In this document: positions 8,771 to 17,667 of the stretch, piece by piece
Layout: every line of letters starts with the position of its first letter
Numbering within the stretch: the stretch's first letter is position 1
DNA from: Streptosporangium sp. NBC_01756
GTDB lineage: Bacteria; Actinomycetota; Actinomycetes; Streptosporangiales; Streptosporangiaceae
Reading direction: 5' to 3'
Assembly (NCBI RefSeq): GCF_035917975.1
Contig: NZ_CP109130.1
Span: 2,046,001-2,110,000 of the forward strand
DNA length: 64,000 nucleotides
Notes under the pieces: generated by a model
What the model saw: only the letters and a program-made list of their open reading frames with translations
The model's database searches: none
Told to the model about the DNA's origin: nothing
Made by a program: the position numbers and the translations under genes

Positions 8771-11700
8771 ATGCAGAAGGAGACCCCCTTCGGCGGGGAG
8801 ATGGGCGAGCGGATCCGCGCATACGACTGGGCCGCAACTCCCCTGGGAGCGATGGATCAGTGGTCCACTCCCCTCAGGGGCGCCGTCGACATGGCGCTCT
8901 CCTCCCGCATGCAGATCGTCCTGTTCTGGGGACCGGACTACATCGCCGTCTACAACGACTCCTACATCCCCACCATCGGCGCGAAGCACCCGGCCGCTCT
9001 CGGCCGCCCGGCCGTGGAGAACTGGCAGGAGACCTGGGACGTGCTGCGTCCGCTGCTCGACCGGGTCCGTGAGACGGGCGAACCCTTCTGGCACCAGGAC
9101 CACCCTTTCCTCCTGGTACGGCACGGCTTCCTGGAACAGACCTACTTCGACATCTCCTACGGTCCCATACGGCTGGCCGACGGAACGGTCGGCGGGGTGC
9201 TGTGCCTGGTCAGCGAGACGACCGGCCGGGTTCTCAGCGAGCGCAGGCTGCGCGTACTGAGCCGGGTCGGCGCGGCGACCAGTGGCATGGTCACCCGGCA
9301 GGAGGTGGCGCAGGCCGTCGTCGCGACCCTCGGCGAGGCACCCGACGACGTACCGCTCGCCCTCGTATATCTCCTCGGCGAGGACGGTGAGCTGCGGCTG
9401 GCCGTACCCCATGACACGGCTCCCGCACGGATCGGCCAGGACGACCTCCGGTGGCCCGCCGGCAGCCGGGACACCGGCACGGAGCTCCCCGGTGAGCGCT
9501 TCGGTGTGCCCGGCCAGGTGATCGCCCTGCCCCTCACCTCAGGAACCGACGTTCTGGGCGCGCTCGTGTGCGGCACGAATCCGCTGCTGCAACCGCACGG
9601 GGGCTACCAGGAGTTCTTCGAAGTGCTCGCGACGAGCGTGGCGCGGGCGCTGTCCTCCGCCGAGACCCACGAACAGGGGCGCCACCAGGCGCAGGCGCTC
9701 ACCGAGCTCGACAACGCCAAGACCGCGTTCTTCGCCAACATCAGCCATGAGCTGCGCACTCCGCTGGCGCTGATCCTCGGCCCGCTGCAGGAGCTGCTCG
9801 ACGACTCCTCCCTCTCCGCCGAGCACCACACGGTCCTGCGCGTGGCCCGCCGCAACGCGCTGCGGCTGCTCACACTGGTCAACGACGTGCTCGACTTCAC
9901 CAGCATCGACTCCGGCCGTGCCCGCGCCCGCTACCAGCCGACCGATCTGGCCGAACAGACCGCCGAGCTGACCAGCCTGTTCCGCTCGTCGATGGAGAAG
10001 ATCGGGCTCACTCTGCGTCTGGAGGGCGGACGGCTGCCGGAGCCGGTCCACGTCGACCGGCGCATGTGGGAGAGGATCGTCTTCAACCTGCTCTCCAATG
10101 CGTTGAAGCACACGTTCACCGGCGGCGTCACGGTCGGCGTCCGGTCCGGCGAGGGCCACGCCGTGGTCACGGTCTCCGACACCGGGGTCGGCATACCCGA
10201 CCACGAGCTCCCGCACCTCTTCGAACGCTTCCACCAGGTCGGCAACTCGCCGTCGCGCGACCACGAGGGGACGGGCATCGGCCTGGCCCTCGTACGCGAG
10301 CTGATCACCCTGCACGGGGGGCGGATCGAGGCCGACAGCCGGGTCGGCGGGGGGACGACCTTCACGATCACCCTGCCGTACGGGTCGGCTCACCTCCCTC
10401 ACGACCAGATCGACGACGCGGCGACGCCGTACCGGCCGGGACAGAGCGAGACGGTGTGGCTGCCCGTCCCGGACGAGCCGGCGGTGGTCCGGGGACCGGC
10501 CGCCGCGCCCGAGACGGAGCCCGGCGCCGGCCGTCCCGCCCGTGAGCGGATACTCGTGGCCGACGACAACGCCGACCTGCGCGGATACCTCGTCCGCCTG
10601 CTCAGCCCGCACTGGACGGTGACGGCGGTCGCCGACGGCGCCGCCGCGCTGGACGCGGCCAGGGAGCAGACCCCCGACCTGGTCATCGCCGATGTGATGA
10701 TGCCCGGCATGGACGGGCTGGAGCTGGTGCGCAGGCTGCGCGCCGACCCCGGCACGCGGAGTGTGTCGATCATGCTGCTGTCGGCGCGGGCCGGTCAGGA
10801 GGAGTCCCTGACGGGGCTCACCGCGGGCGCCGACGAATACCTGGTGAAGCCGTTCTCCGCCCGGGAGCTGCTCACCCGGGTGCGCGGCGTCCTACGGCTG
10901 GCCGCCGCACGGTCCCGGCACAACCGCCAGCTGCGCGAGCTGACCGAAGCCGCGCTCGCGATCAACGAGGCGTCGACGGTGCGTGAGGTGCTGGCTCTCA
11001 CGGAGAAGTACAGCCGGCTGCTGACCGACTCCCCCCAGGCGAGGGCGGCACTCGGCGATCTACCGGCCGAACCACCGGGCATCGCCGTCCCAGCCGAGAC
11101 CGCCGATGCCGACGACACGGTCCTCCGGCAGCTCTCCCAGCTCACCACCGCGCGCCTGGAGAATCTGGAGCAGCTGGAGGTGGAGCACCGGATCGCGACC
11201 ACGCTGCAGCACGCTCTGCTGCCCGAGGTTCCCGCCATCCACGGTGCGGAGATCGTCGGCCGCTACCTCCCGGGCAACGACGACTCCAGCGTCGGCGGCG
11301 ACTGGTACGACGTCATCCGTGTCTCCGACGACGAGGTCGTGCTGGTGATCGGCGACATCGTCGGCAAGGGGGTCAAGGCCGCCGCGAGCATGGGTCAGAT
11401 GCGCAACGCGCTGCGCGCCTACGCCCTGGAGGATCCCGACCCCGGCCGGACTCTCGGCCGTCTCAACCGGATGACGACCGGCCGCTACGACCGCATGCAC
11501 GGAACGGTGCTGTGCGTGCAGCTCTGGCTGTCGACCGGGCGTCTGCGGTATTCCAGTGCGGGTCATCCACCCGTCCTGATCTGCAGGGCGAATGGCGAGG
11601 CCGACTACCTCGACGGCGCGCTGGCCCCGCTGATCGGCGCGAAACCGTCCACGGTCTTCTCCACCGCCGAGACCCGCCTGGCCCCCGGCGACCGGCTGCT

Positions 11701-11893
11701 CCTCTACACCGACGGCATCGTCGAGAAGCGGTCCGCGGACATCCTGACCGGCATGGCCAGGCTCCGCGACGAGATGGCGAGAGCGGCCGGCCTCGGCCTC
11801 GACGCCCAACTGGAGTCGCTGCTCGCCCTGATCGACGGCGAGGACCACCGCGACGACGTGGCCCTGCTCGGCCTCGCCCTCGCCCTCGCGTGA
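8771..11893 (+). CDS. PAS/GAF-histidine kinase-receiver-PP2C hybrid
   Basis: This 1040-residue soluble multidomain sensor has no membrane helices. Order: PAS-like (about 15-140), GAF-like (160-300), histidine-kinase dimerisation domain with I-S-H-E-L-R-T-P (His near 326), HATPase with N-box F-N-L-L-S-N-A-L-K-H (about 435-450) and D-T-G-V-G-I-P, then a receiver domain (about 592-710) with acceptor Asp near 641 in I-A-D-V-M-M-P and Lys in V-K-P-F-S. The C-terminus (800-1040) is a SpoIIE-type PP2C with G-G-D-W-Y-D and G-D-I-V-G-K-G. The likely job is to sense a cytoplasmic signal, relay phosphate to the receiver and switch the phosphatase that acts on the divergent STAS protein. Start is ATG 8771 after GGGGAGTGAG. 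Confidence 0.9.
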   Translation: MQKETPFGGEMGERIRAYDWAATPLGAMDQWSTPLRGAVDMALSSRMQIVLFWGPDYIAVYNDSYIPTIGAKHPAALGRPAVENWQETWDVLRPLLDRVRETGEPFWHQDHPFLLVRHGFLEQTYFDISYGPIRLADGTVGGVLCLVSETTGRVLSERRLRVLSRVGAATSGMVTRQEVAQAVVATLGEAPDDVPLALVYLLGEDGELRLAVPHDTAPARIGQDDLRWPAGSRDTGTELPGERFGVPGQVIALPLTSGTDVLGALVCGTNPLLQPHGGYQEFFEVLATSVARALSSAETHEQGRHQAQALTELDNAKTAFFANISHELRTPLALILGPLQELLDDSSLSAEHHTVLRVARRNALRLLTLVNDVLDFTSIDSGRARARYQPTDLAEQTAELTSLFRSSMEKIGLTLRLEGGRLPEPVHVDRRMWERIVFNLLSNALKHTFTGGVTVGVRSGEGHAVVTVSDTGVGIPDHELPHLFERFHQVGNSPSRDHEGTGIGLALVRELITLHGGRIEADSRVGGGTTFTITLPYGSAHLPHDQIDDAATPYRPGQSETVWLPVPDEPAVVRGPAAAPETEPGAGRPARERILVADDNADLRGYLVRLLSPHWTVTAVADGAAALDAAREQTPDLVIADVMMPGMDGLELVRRLRADPGTRSVSIMLLSARAGQEESLTGLTAGADEYLVKPFSARELLTRVRGVLRLAAARSRHNRQLRELTEAALAINEASTVREVLALTEKYSRLLTDSPQARAALGDLPAEPPGIAVPAETADADDTVLRQLSQLTTARLENLEQLEVEHRIATTLQHALLPEVPAIHGAEIVGRYLPGNDDSSVGGDWYDVIRVSDDEVVLVIGDIVGKGVKAAASMGQMRNALRAYALEDPDPGRTLGRLNRMTTGRYDRMHGTVLCVQLWLSTGRLRYSSAGHPPVLICRANGEADYLDGALAPLIGAKPSTVFSTAETRLAPGDRLLLYTDGIVEKRSADILTGMARLRDEMARAAGLGLDAQLESLLALIDGEDHRDDVALLGLALALA

Positions 11894-12051
11894 GAACCTG
11901 CCCGGCGGAACGGCTCTCCCACCGGTGGGAGCCGCGCGGAGTGGTCGTCGAGCAGCAGTCCGGCCGCGTCCTCGCCCGTCCCCCTCCGCTGTCCCCGCCT
12001 GTCCCCACGTCCCCGCTTCTGCCCCGGCCTCGCCGATGCGAACCGCCGAGG

Positions 12052-12270
12052 TCAGTTCTGCGGCACGATCCGGACGAACTCCTCGAAGGAGAGGCGTCCG
12101 TCGCCGTCCGCGTCGACGTCCCGGCTCAGCGCCCCGATCGCCTCGGCCGTCAGGTCGGGGAAGCGGTCGGTGAACTCCTGCTCGGTGATGAAGCCGTCGC
12201 CGTCGGTGTCGATGACGGCGAAAACCTGCCTCAGCTCGGTCAGCCGCTCACCGGTGGGCTCTGTGGACAT
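12052..12270 (-). CDS. two-EF-hand calcium-binding protein
   Basis: This 72-residue protein contains two canonical 12-residue EF-hand loops: D-T-D-G-D-G-F-I-T-E-Q-E (about 21-32) and D-A-D-G-D-G-R-L-S-F-E-E (about 52-63), each with Asp/Asn at positions 1, 3 and 5 and Glu at 12. It should bind two Ca2+ ions and resembles calerythrin/CabD-type actinobacterial proteins. It has no signal peptide. It is divergent from the neighbouring GNAT gene. Confidence 0.93.
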   Translation of the reverse strand: MSTEPTGERLTELRQVFAVIDTDGDGFITEQEFTDRFPDLTAEAIGALSRDVDADGDGRLSFEEFVRIVPQN

Positions 12271-12412
12271 GGGAACCGCCTTCCTCAATGATCTGCGTTC
12301 GCTCGTCAGACAACCTACGGGAGCCCACTCCCACGCGGCCAACCGGTGTTTTCGGTGGTGGTCGGGGCCCATCCGTGCCGGACCGCATACCCCGAAACCA
12401 TAAACTTTCACT

Positions 12413-12898
12413 ATGATCCGCCCCGCAACGCCGGATGACGTCCCCGCCATCATCCACATGATCCGCGAGCTGGCCGAGTACGAGAAGGCACTGGACCAGG
12501 TCGAGACCACCGAGGAGCAGCTCCACGAGGCGCTCTTCGGTCCCGCTCCCGCCGTGTTCTGCCACATCGCCACCGACGGGGACGGCAGGGTGGCGGGGTT
12601 CGCGCTCTGGTTCGTCACCTACTCCACGTGGCTGGGCAGGCACGGGATCCATCTCGAAGATCTCTTCGTCCACCCCGCCCATCGGGGAGCGGGACACGGG
12701 AAGCAGCTCCTGATCGAGCTTGCCCGCGTCTGCGTCGAGCGTGGTTACGGCCGGTTCGAATGGTCGGTCCTCGACTGGAACACCCCGTCCATCGAGTTCT
12801 ACCGGGCTCTCGGTGCGGAGCCGCTCGACGAATGGGACATGTACCGGCTCACCGGATCGGCGCTGGAGAAGCTCGCCGCAACCGAGAGCCCGCGATAG
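12413..12898 (+). CDS. GNAT N-acetyltransferase, diamine/thialysine type
   Basis: This 161-residue protein spans one GNAT domain. It has the spermidine/thialysine acetyltransferase pattern: I-R-P-A-T-P-D-D at the N-terminus, a helix with L-A-E-Y-E-K, H-L-E-D-L-F-V-H-P-A-H-R-G-A-G-H-G-K as the acetyl-CoA pyrophosphate loop (about 80-97), and W-N-T-P-S-I-E-F-Y-R-A-L-G-A near the end. Members acetylate small amines using acetyl-CoA. The exact substrate cannot be read. Confidence 0.88.
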   Translation: MIRPATPDDVPAIIHMIRELAEYEKALDQVETTEEQLHEALFGPAPAVFCHIATDGDGRVAGFALWFVTYSTWLGRHGIHLEDLFVHPAHRGAGHGKQLLIELARVCVERGYGRFEWSVLDWNTPSIEFYRALGAEPLDEWDMYRLTGSALEKLAATESPR

Positions 12899-12977
12899 GA
12901 CCGGTGGCGGGTAGCTCAACCACCGGGCGGTGGCCAGGCGGCTGTCGGGGCCGGCGTCCGTGCAGACTCGGGGCTGG

Positions 12978-13282
12978 TTTCCGGCCGACCGGAGACGCAG
13001 AGACGATGCGAGACCAGCTCCAGCGCTTGATCCGCCTCTCGGAAACGAACCAGGTCATGCCTTTTGCGGCTGCCGTCCATCCCACGATGGACGGCGGATT
13101 CACAATCCTGAGTTTTTCCCAAGCCGCCCGATCCAGACACCGCGTACGTTGAATATTGGCAGGGAAGCGGCTATTTGGAAGACCCGTCGGAAGCAGACGC
13201 ATATGTTCTGCTTTCAAGTATCTGCGCGCGAGTTCTCGGGCCGGCTCTGACGCCGCCGGACGAGCCAGTGGTTCAGTGGCGT
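12978..13282 (+). pseudogene. remnant of DUF5753 HTH regulator, frameshifted
   Basis: Reading from about 12979 gives F-R-P-T-G-D-A-E-T-M-R-D-Q-L-Q-R-L and then H-P-T-M-D-G-G-F-T-I-L-S-F, the signature of the DUF5753 C-terminal domain of Scr1-type HTH regulators. At a run of five T (about 13114) the frame shifts by one. The next frame continues exactly as the family does: P-D-P-D-T-A-Y-V-E-Y-W, then L-E-D-P-S-E-A-D. The N-terminal HTH half is absent. One extra T explains the shift, so it could be mutation or sequencing error, but the missing 5' half makes it a true remnant. Confidence 0.75.
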
Positions 13283-13663
13283 CCACGTCCACCCACGACC
13301 ACCGGTTGCCGCACCTTCGGGGGACCGCTCGTTGGCGAAGGCCTCCATCTGCTTGATCACGAGGTCCACGACCGAGAAGAACGCCGACCATTCACCACTT
13401 CCTGGGACCACAGCCGCCCGGCGGAGTCGGGTCAGAGTTGATGTCACCGTATGACGCCATGCGGCCAACGCGTGTCCGTTCGATAGGGCAGCCGACTCTT
13501 CAAGATCGATGTCGAGGCCATGCCGTACGAGTAGGACGCGCAGACGCCCGCCGTACAGGGGCATGGTGGTGTAAGTAAGTCTCTGTAGATCCTGTTGAGT
13601 AGCCGCGACCGTCTCACGGCGATCATGAGTGGTGGGGATGTGGACCGTGGAGAAACGGCTCAT
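13214..13663 (-). CDS. hypothetical protein, helical
   Basis: This open frame of up to 149 residues has G/C-biased third positions and a protein-like composition: M-P-L-Y-G-G-R-L-R-V-L-L-V-R near residue 33, then two helical stretches ending in W-T-W-T-P-L-N-H-W. The start may be ATG 13663, which would overlap the first bases of the divergent ATPase gene, or ATG 13567. Its 3' end runs into the DUF5753 remnant, so the tail may be altered. No family was recognised. It could be an unrelated gene or an accessory of the ATPase/TOPRIM pair. Confidence 0.5.
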   Translation of the reverse strand: MSRFSTVHIPTTHDRRETVAATQQDLQRLTYTTMPLYGGRLRVLLVRHGLDIDLEESAALSNGHALAAWRHTVTSTLTRLRRAAVVPGSGEWSAFFSVVDLVIKQMEAFANERSPEGAATGGRGWTWTPLNHWLVRRRQSRPENSRADT

Positions 13664-14876
13664 CGAGCTTGAGGTGGAGAATTTTCGGAGCTTGCGGAGC
13701 ATCAAGCTCCCTCTGGGGCCGGTAAACGTGCTCATCGGCCCGAACGGCGCCGGCAAGACAAACGTGCTGAAAGTCTTCCGGTTCCTCGCCGACATGATCC
13801 GCACCGATCTGATTCCGGCGATGGATGAGCACGGCGGCTTCGACGAGATCCTGTTCCGAGGGGGTGGGAGCATCCCTGACCACTTCCGGATCAAGCTGAA
13901 GGCGGCGTGGACTCCACATGCCACCCTTGAGGATCCTGATGAGTATGAACTGGCCGTTACTCTGAACGACCCCGTGCCTCAGGGACAGCTCACCAGATTT
14001 GAGCGATTCAAATTCCCGGGGCCTCAGGGCGGTAACGAGATCCTCGTCAGCAGCGACGCAGTCGAGGTGCGGGCCGTCTCAGTGCGTCACACTCCGTCCG
14101 TCCTTGATGTCGTTCGACCCGACGCGCACATGCGCACCACGGGGATCAGCAGCCTCAGCAGTGGCCTGTCGACCTTGCCGCGGCTTTCGGAAGAAGCCGG
14201 AGCTCGGGAGGTCCGTGCCCTGTCCTCGCGGCTCGGCGAGTTCCGAGTCTTCGATGTGAACGTCGACGCCGCACGGCGACCGTCCAGGCTTCTCCGGAAG
14301 GGTGGTGATCCTCTCGAAGACGACGCAGCCAACCTCGCCGCCTTCCTGCTCATGCTCCGAAAGGATGACAGCGACGCCTGGAGTCGCCTTGAGGAAGATG
14401 CCGTCACAGTGCTTCCCCAGCTTGAGTCCATCGACTTCGAGTATCCGTCGGGCGCGGCACGAGAGGTCGTCGTCGTTCTCCACGAACGCGGGCTCCGCCG
14501 ACCTACCCAACTCGCTGACGCCTCTTACGGCACGATCCGGCTTCTTGGTCTCCTGGCACTGCTCTACGATCCGAGGCCCCCTGCGCTGACCTGCGTGGAG
14601 GAGATCGACCACGGCCTCCATCCGCAAGCACTCGAACTACTCGTGGAGAGGCTCCGCGAGGCAAGCGAGCGGACCCAGTTTCTCATCGCCACCCACTCTC
14701 CGGCCTTCGCCGACCGCCTGAAGCCTGAAGAGCTGGTGATCTGCCAGCGGCAGGACGACGGATCCTCCGCGATCCCGGCACTCTCCGCCCAGCGCATCAT
14801 CGAGATCGTGCAGGCGAGCGAGGGAGAACCGCTGGGCGAGCTGTGGTTCGCCGGAGCGCTGGGGGGCGATCTGTGA
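13638..14876 (+). CDS. AAA ATPase, ABC/SMC-type (AAA_21/AAA_15-like)
   Basis: This 412-residue single-chain ABC-like ATPase opens with L-I-E-L-E-V-E-N-F-R-S-L-R-S, typical of RecF/OLD/AAA_15 proteins. Then come Walker A I-G-P-N-G-A-G-K-T-N (about 34-43), Walker B T-C-V-E-E-I-D-H-G-L-H-P (about 318-329) and the switch L-I-A-T-H-S-P-A-F. Such ATPases act as sensors or motors in DNA repair and anti-phage systems. The next gene overlaps its stop codon by 4 bases (GTGA) and encodes a TOPRIM-like protein, the same partnership as in GajA-, PARIS- and RloAB-type modules. The start may be ATG 13638 or GTG 13629. Base composition is lower in GC than the flanking housekeeping genes. Confidence 0.85.
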   Translation: MWTVEKRLIELEVENFRSLRSIKLPLGPVNVLIGPNGAGKTNVLKVFRFLADMIRTDLIPAMDEHGGFDEILFRGGGSIPDHFRIKLKAAWTPHATLEDPDEYELAVTLNDPVPQGQLTRFERFKFPGPQGGNEILVSSDAVEVRAVSVRHTPSVLDVVRPDAHMRTTGISSLSSGLSTLPRLSEEAGAREVRALSSRLGEFRVFDVNVDAARRPSRLLRKGGDPLEDDAANLAAFLLMLRKDDSDAWSRLEEDAVTVLPQLESIDFEYPSGAAREVVVVLHERGLRRPTQLADASYGTIRLLGLLALLYDPRPPALTCVEEIDHGLHPQALELLVERLREASERTQFLIATHSPAFADRLKPEELVICQRQDDGSSAIPALSAQRIIEIVQASEGEPLGELWFAGALGGDL

Positions 14877-15544
14877 GGCGGAAGGGCGGCACACGGATAG
14901 CGGCGACCAAGCGGCCGATCGTGGTGCTCGCCGGAGAGGACAGCAACGACCGCAAGTGCCTGCGCATTCTCCTGGAGGCGTACTGCCCTGACATGCATGG
15001 CCGCCTCGTGGAGATCAACGGCACGCTGCGACTCTGCGACGCGACAGGCGTCGAACTTGAACGGCGGGTTGAAAGGCTCCGAAGGCTCGTGAACGCGCGA
15101 GCCGCGAGAGACAACGCCGAGGTCGCGTGCGTGTTCATTCACGAAGACCTCGATAGGACAGACGGGACTGATTACCATCCCATCCGAGAGCGTGTGGAAA
15201 AGGCACTCGGGAAGGCGTTCGGCTCCGCTCATCACGTTCTGGCCGTTTGGGAGACAGAGGCGTGGCTCCTGCTGTTTCCCGATGCTCTGGCGGCGCTGGT
15301 AGCGGGATGGAAGCTTCCACAGAAATACTGGGGAAAGGATACCGGCAGGCTCACCGATCCCAAGCAGATTCTGATGGAAGAAATCAGCAGGTCGGGCCGG
15401 AAGTATCGGGAGTCCGACGCGCCTGATGTCCTGGAGAAGGCCATCGCCCTCGGTAAGCTCGGCAATCCTCTGGGCTCGAATCGTTCCTGGAGTCAGCTAC
15501 GGGATGACGTCGAACGTTGCTGCTCAGAGCACATCTCAGTCTGA
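14873..15544 (+). CDS. TOPRIM-like (DUF4276/RloB-type) putative effector
   Basis: This 223-residue protein starts at GTG 14873, overlapping the ATPase stop. Visible motifs are V-V-L-A-G-E-D-S-N-D-R-K (about 18-29), matching the Glu of a TOPRIM core. Next is C-V-F-I-H-E-D-L-D-R-T-D (about 85-96), matching its D-x-D strand, and finally A-V-W-E-T-E-A-W-L-L-L (about 124-134), typical of DUF4276 proteins. TOPRIM enzymes cleave nucleic acid with metal ions. In ATPase-TOPRIM defence pairs this is the toxic effector released or activated by the ATPase. The family placement is from motifs, and the anti-phage role is inferred. Confidence 0.65.
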   Translation: MRRKGGTRIAATKRPIVVLAGEDSNDRKCLRILLEAYCPDMHGRLVEINGTLRLCDATGVELERRVERLRRLVNARAARDNAEVACVFIHEDLDRTDGTDYHPIRERVEKALGKAFGSAHHVLAVWETEAWLLLFPDALAALVAGWKLPQKYWGKDTGRLTDPKQILMEEISRSGRKYRESDAPDVLEKAIALGKLGNPLGSNRSWSQLRDDVERCCSEHISV

Positions 15545-15971
15545 AGGCCCTGCGCCGACGGAGCAGACAGATCACTTGTTCGCCTGGGGCATGGGAAGGC
15601 CGTGCACGGACCTCTGCTCTGATCGACGATCTTCATGGAGGAAACGACGGCCCGCCAGGGCGCTGGGCCATACCTCCGCCTCGCCCCTGGATCCGCCCTG
15701 TCATGAGCGCTCCTCCCCGAGGTGACGGCATCGCACCGAGATCCTTTTCTCCGTCAGGGGCATCTGCCGGCCAGGACCCGGCGGGACTCCTGAATGTTTC
15801 ATGCGCCGTATCCCTTTGGCGCCTTTCTGACCTGCACGGACGCCTTGTGGCCCATCATCGGGAAAGCGTGCCGTTTACACCTCGTTAACAGCGACCTAGA
15901 GTTCGTTTCGCGTGAGCGCCTCACCGCCATTGACCAGTGATTCCTCATCCTCCGAAAGGGAGGGTAGTTCT
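15545..15971. other. intergenic region before the LPMO gene
   Basis: About 430 bases lie between the ATPase/TOPRIM pair and the LPMO gene. No convincing coding sequence was seen. The last 30 bases include the ribosome-binding site GAAAGGGAGGG of the LPMO gene. No terminator hairpin was evident after the TOPRIM gene. Confidence 0.4.
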
Positions 15972-17048
15972 GTGAGTAAATGGCGAAGTATCGCTGTCGC
16001 CACCGCGATCGCGCTCATGTCCACCCTGCTCGCCGTCGTTCTTGTGCCCGGCCCGGCCTCGGCGCACGGCGCCATGATGGTGCCGGGCAGCCGCACCTAC
16101 TTCTGCTGGCAGGACGGCCTGTCGTCGACGGGGCAGATCATCCCCATCAACCCCGCCTGCCAGGCGGCGGTGGCCCAGAGCGGGCCCAACTCGCTCTACA
16201 ACTGGTTCAGCGTCCTGCGGTCCGACGGCGCCGGGCGGACCTCGGGGTTCATCCCCGACGGTCAGGCGTGCAGCGGCGGCAACACCGGCTACAGCGGGTT
16301 CGACCTGCCGAACGCCGACTGGCCGGTGACCCACCTGACCGCCGGATCTCAGATCCAGTTCAAGTACAACAAGTGGGCCGCCCACCCCGGCTGGTTCTAC
16401 CTCTACATCACCAAGGACGGCTGGAACCCCAACCGGGCGCTCACCTGGGGCGACCTTGAGTCGCAGCCCTTCCACACCGCCGACCACCCGGACAGCGTCG
16501 GCTCCCCCGGCACCAACGACGCCCACTACTACTGGAACGCCACGCTGCCCTCGGGCAAGTCCGGCCGCCACATCGTCTACTCGGTCTGGAAGCGCTCCGA
16601 CTCCAACGAAACGTTCTACAACTGCTCCGACGTCGTCTTCGACGGCGGCAACGGAGAGGTGACCGGCGTCGGCCGGCCGGGGCCGACCCCCACCCCCACC
16701 CCCACCGTGACCCCCACGGTGACCCCGACGCCAACGCCGACTCCGGGCGGGAGCGGTTGCTCCGCCACCTATCGGACCGTCGGCTCCTGGCAGGGCGGTT
16801 ACCAGGGCGAGGTGACCGTGGCCAACCAGGGCACGTCCAGCCTCAACGGCTGGACGGTGAAGTGGACGCTCGGTAGCGGCAGCACCATCACCAGCCTGTG
16901 GAACGGCACGTACACCACGTCAGGATCCGCGGTAACCGCCAAGAACGCCGACTGGAACCGCACCATAGCGGGTGGCGGCTCGACCACCTTCGGATTCACC
17001 GGCGGGGGGACCAGCGGTTCCCCCACTCTCACCTGCACCAGCCCCTAG
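15972..17048 (+). CDS. secreted AA10 lytic polysaccharide monooxygenase with CBM2
   Basis: This 358-residue protein starts at GTG 15972. A signal peptide is cleaved after A-S-A so that His32 (H-G-A-M-M) becomes the N-terminal residue of the copper-binding histidine brace. The AA10 domain spans about 32-230, with a second brace His likely in W-A-A-H-P-G-W. A Thr/Pro linker (about 236-258) leads to a CBM2 domain (262-358) with conserved Trp residues for chitin or cellulose binding. AA10 enzymes oxidatively cleave crystalline chitin or cellulose outside the cell. The nearby CBM2 lipoprotein and GH18 chitinase suggest chitin. Confidence 0.93.
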   Translation: MSKWRSIAVATAIALMSTLLAVVLVPGPASAHGAMMVPGSRTYFCWQDGLSSTGQIIPINPACQAAVAQSGPNSLYNWFSVLRSDGAGRTSGFIPDGQACSGGNTGYSGFDLPNADWPVTHLTAGSQIQFKYNKWAAHPGWFYLYITKDGWNPNRALTWGDLESQPFHTADHPDSVGSPGTNDAHYYWNATLPSGKSGRHIVYSVWKRSDSNETFYNCSDVVFDGGNGEVTGVGRPGPTPTPTPTVTPTVTPTPTPTPGGSGCSATYRTVGSWQGGYQGEVTVANQGTSSLNGWTVKWTLGSGSTITSLWNGTYTTSGSAVTAKNADWNRTIAGGGSTTFGFTGGGTSGSPTLTCTSP

Positions 17049-17055
17049 CAAGAGC

Positions 17056-17083
17056 GGGGGCCCGGCCGGTCGGCCGGGCCCCC
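17056..17083 (+). terminator. GC-rich hairpin terminator
   Basis: A perfect 13-bp stem, GGGGGCCCGGCCG and its complement around a 2-base loop, lies 8 bases after the LPMO stop codon. It has no T-run, as is common in actinobacteria. Confidence 0.8.
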
Positions 17084-17107
17084 GGCCTCTCACGGAAGGG
17101 ATCTCCC

Positions 17108-17614
17108 GTGGCGTCCGGAAAGAGGGTCGGGTCAGTGCTGGGGCTCCTGTCGATGGGAGCCGCGGTGGCCCTGGTCGCGGCGGCCTGCCTCGGCGGGACA
17201 CCCGCACCCCGGCACGCCGCCGCGCACCCGGCGGTCCCCGCCTCCGCGCGACCAGCGGTCCCCACCTCCGCGCACCCGGGGGTTCCCACCTCCGCGCGAC
17301 CGACGGTCCCCGCCTCCGGGTGCACCGCCACGGTCACCCTCGTCGAGTCGTGGCCGGGCGGCTACCGGGGCGCCGCGACCATCAGCAACGTCACCGACCG
17401 GCCGATGAACGACTGGTACATCCAGTGGATCCTGCCACCAGAGGTGCGGCTAACCCAGGCCTGGAACGGAACCCTCATGCAGAGCGGCCCCGTCGCGATG
17501 ATCCACGCACCTGTCGAAAAACCCGCGCTTCCCGCGGGCTCCACGGTCTCCGACATCGGCTTCGTGGGCGCCGCCGCATCCCCGCCGGCCTTCACCCAGA
17601 TCACCTGTGGCTGA
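17108..17614 (+). CDS. CBM2-like lipoprotein
   Basis: This 168-residue protein starts at GTG 17108 after ACGGAAGGGA. The signal peptide ends in the lipobox V-A-A-A-C, so it is probably a membrane-anchored lipoprotein. A Pro/Ala/Ser-rich repeat (S-A-R-P-x-V-P-x) forms a spacer to about residue 65. The C-terminal 100 residues match a CBM2 fold (C-T-A-T-V-T-L-V-E-S-W-P-G-G-Y and N-D-W-Y-I-Q-W), with Cys near both ends. No catalytic domain is present. It may hold chitin or cellulose at the cell surface next to the secreted LPMO. Confidence 0.8.
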   Translation: MASGKRVGSVLGLLSMGAAVALVAAACLGGTPAPRHAAAHPAVPASARPAVPTSAHPGVPTSARPTVPASGCTATVTLVESWPGGYRGAATISNVTDRPMNDWYIQWILPPEVRLTQAWNGTLMQSGPVAMIHAPVEKPALPAGSTVSDIGFVGAAASPPAFTQITCG

Positions 17615-17667
17615 GAAGAACCTGTCGACTTTCCGGATACCTCGGTCGTCGGACGGCACCCGGGACG

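Noticed and set aside
15517-15888. Open frame on the plus strand after the TOPRIM gene
   Set aside because: It overlaps the 3' end of that gene and lacks coding bias; treated as intergenic.
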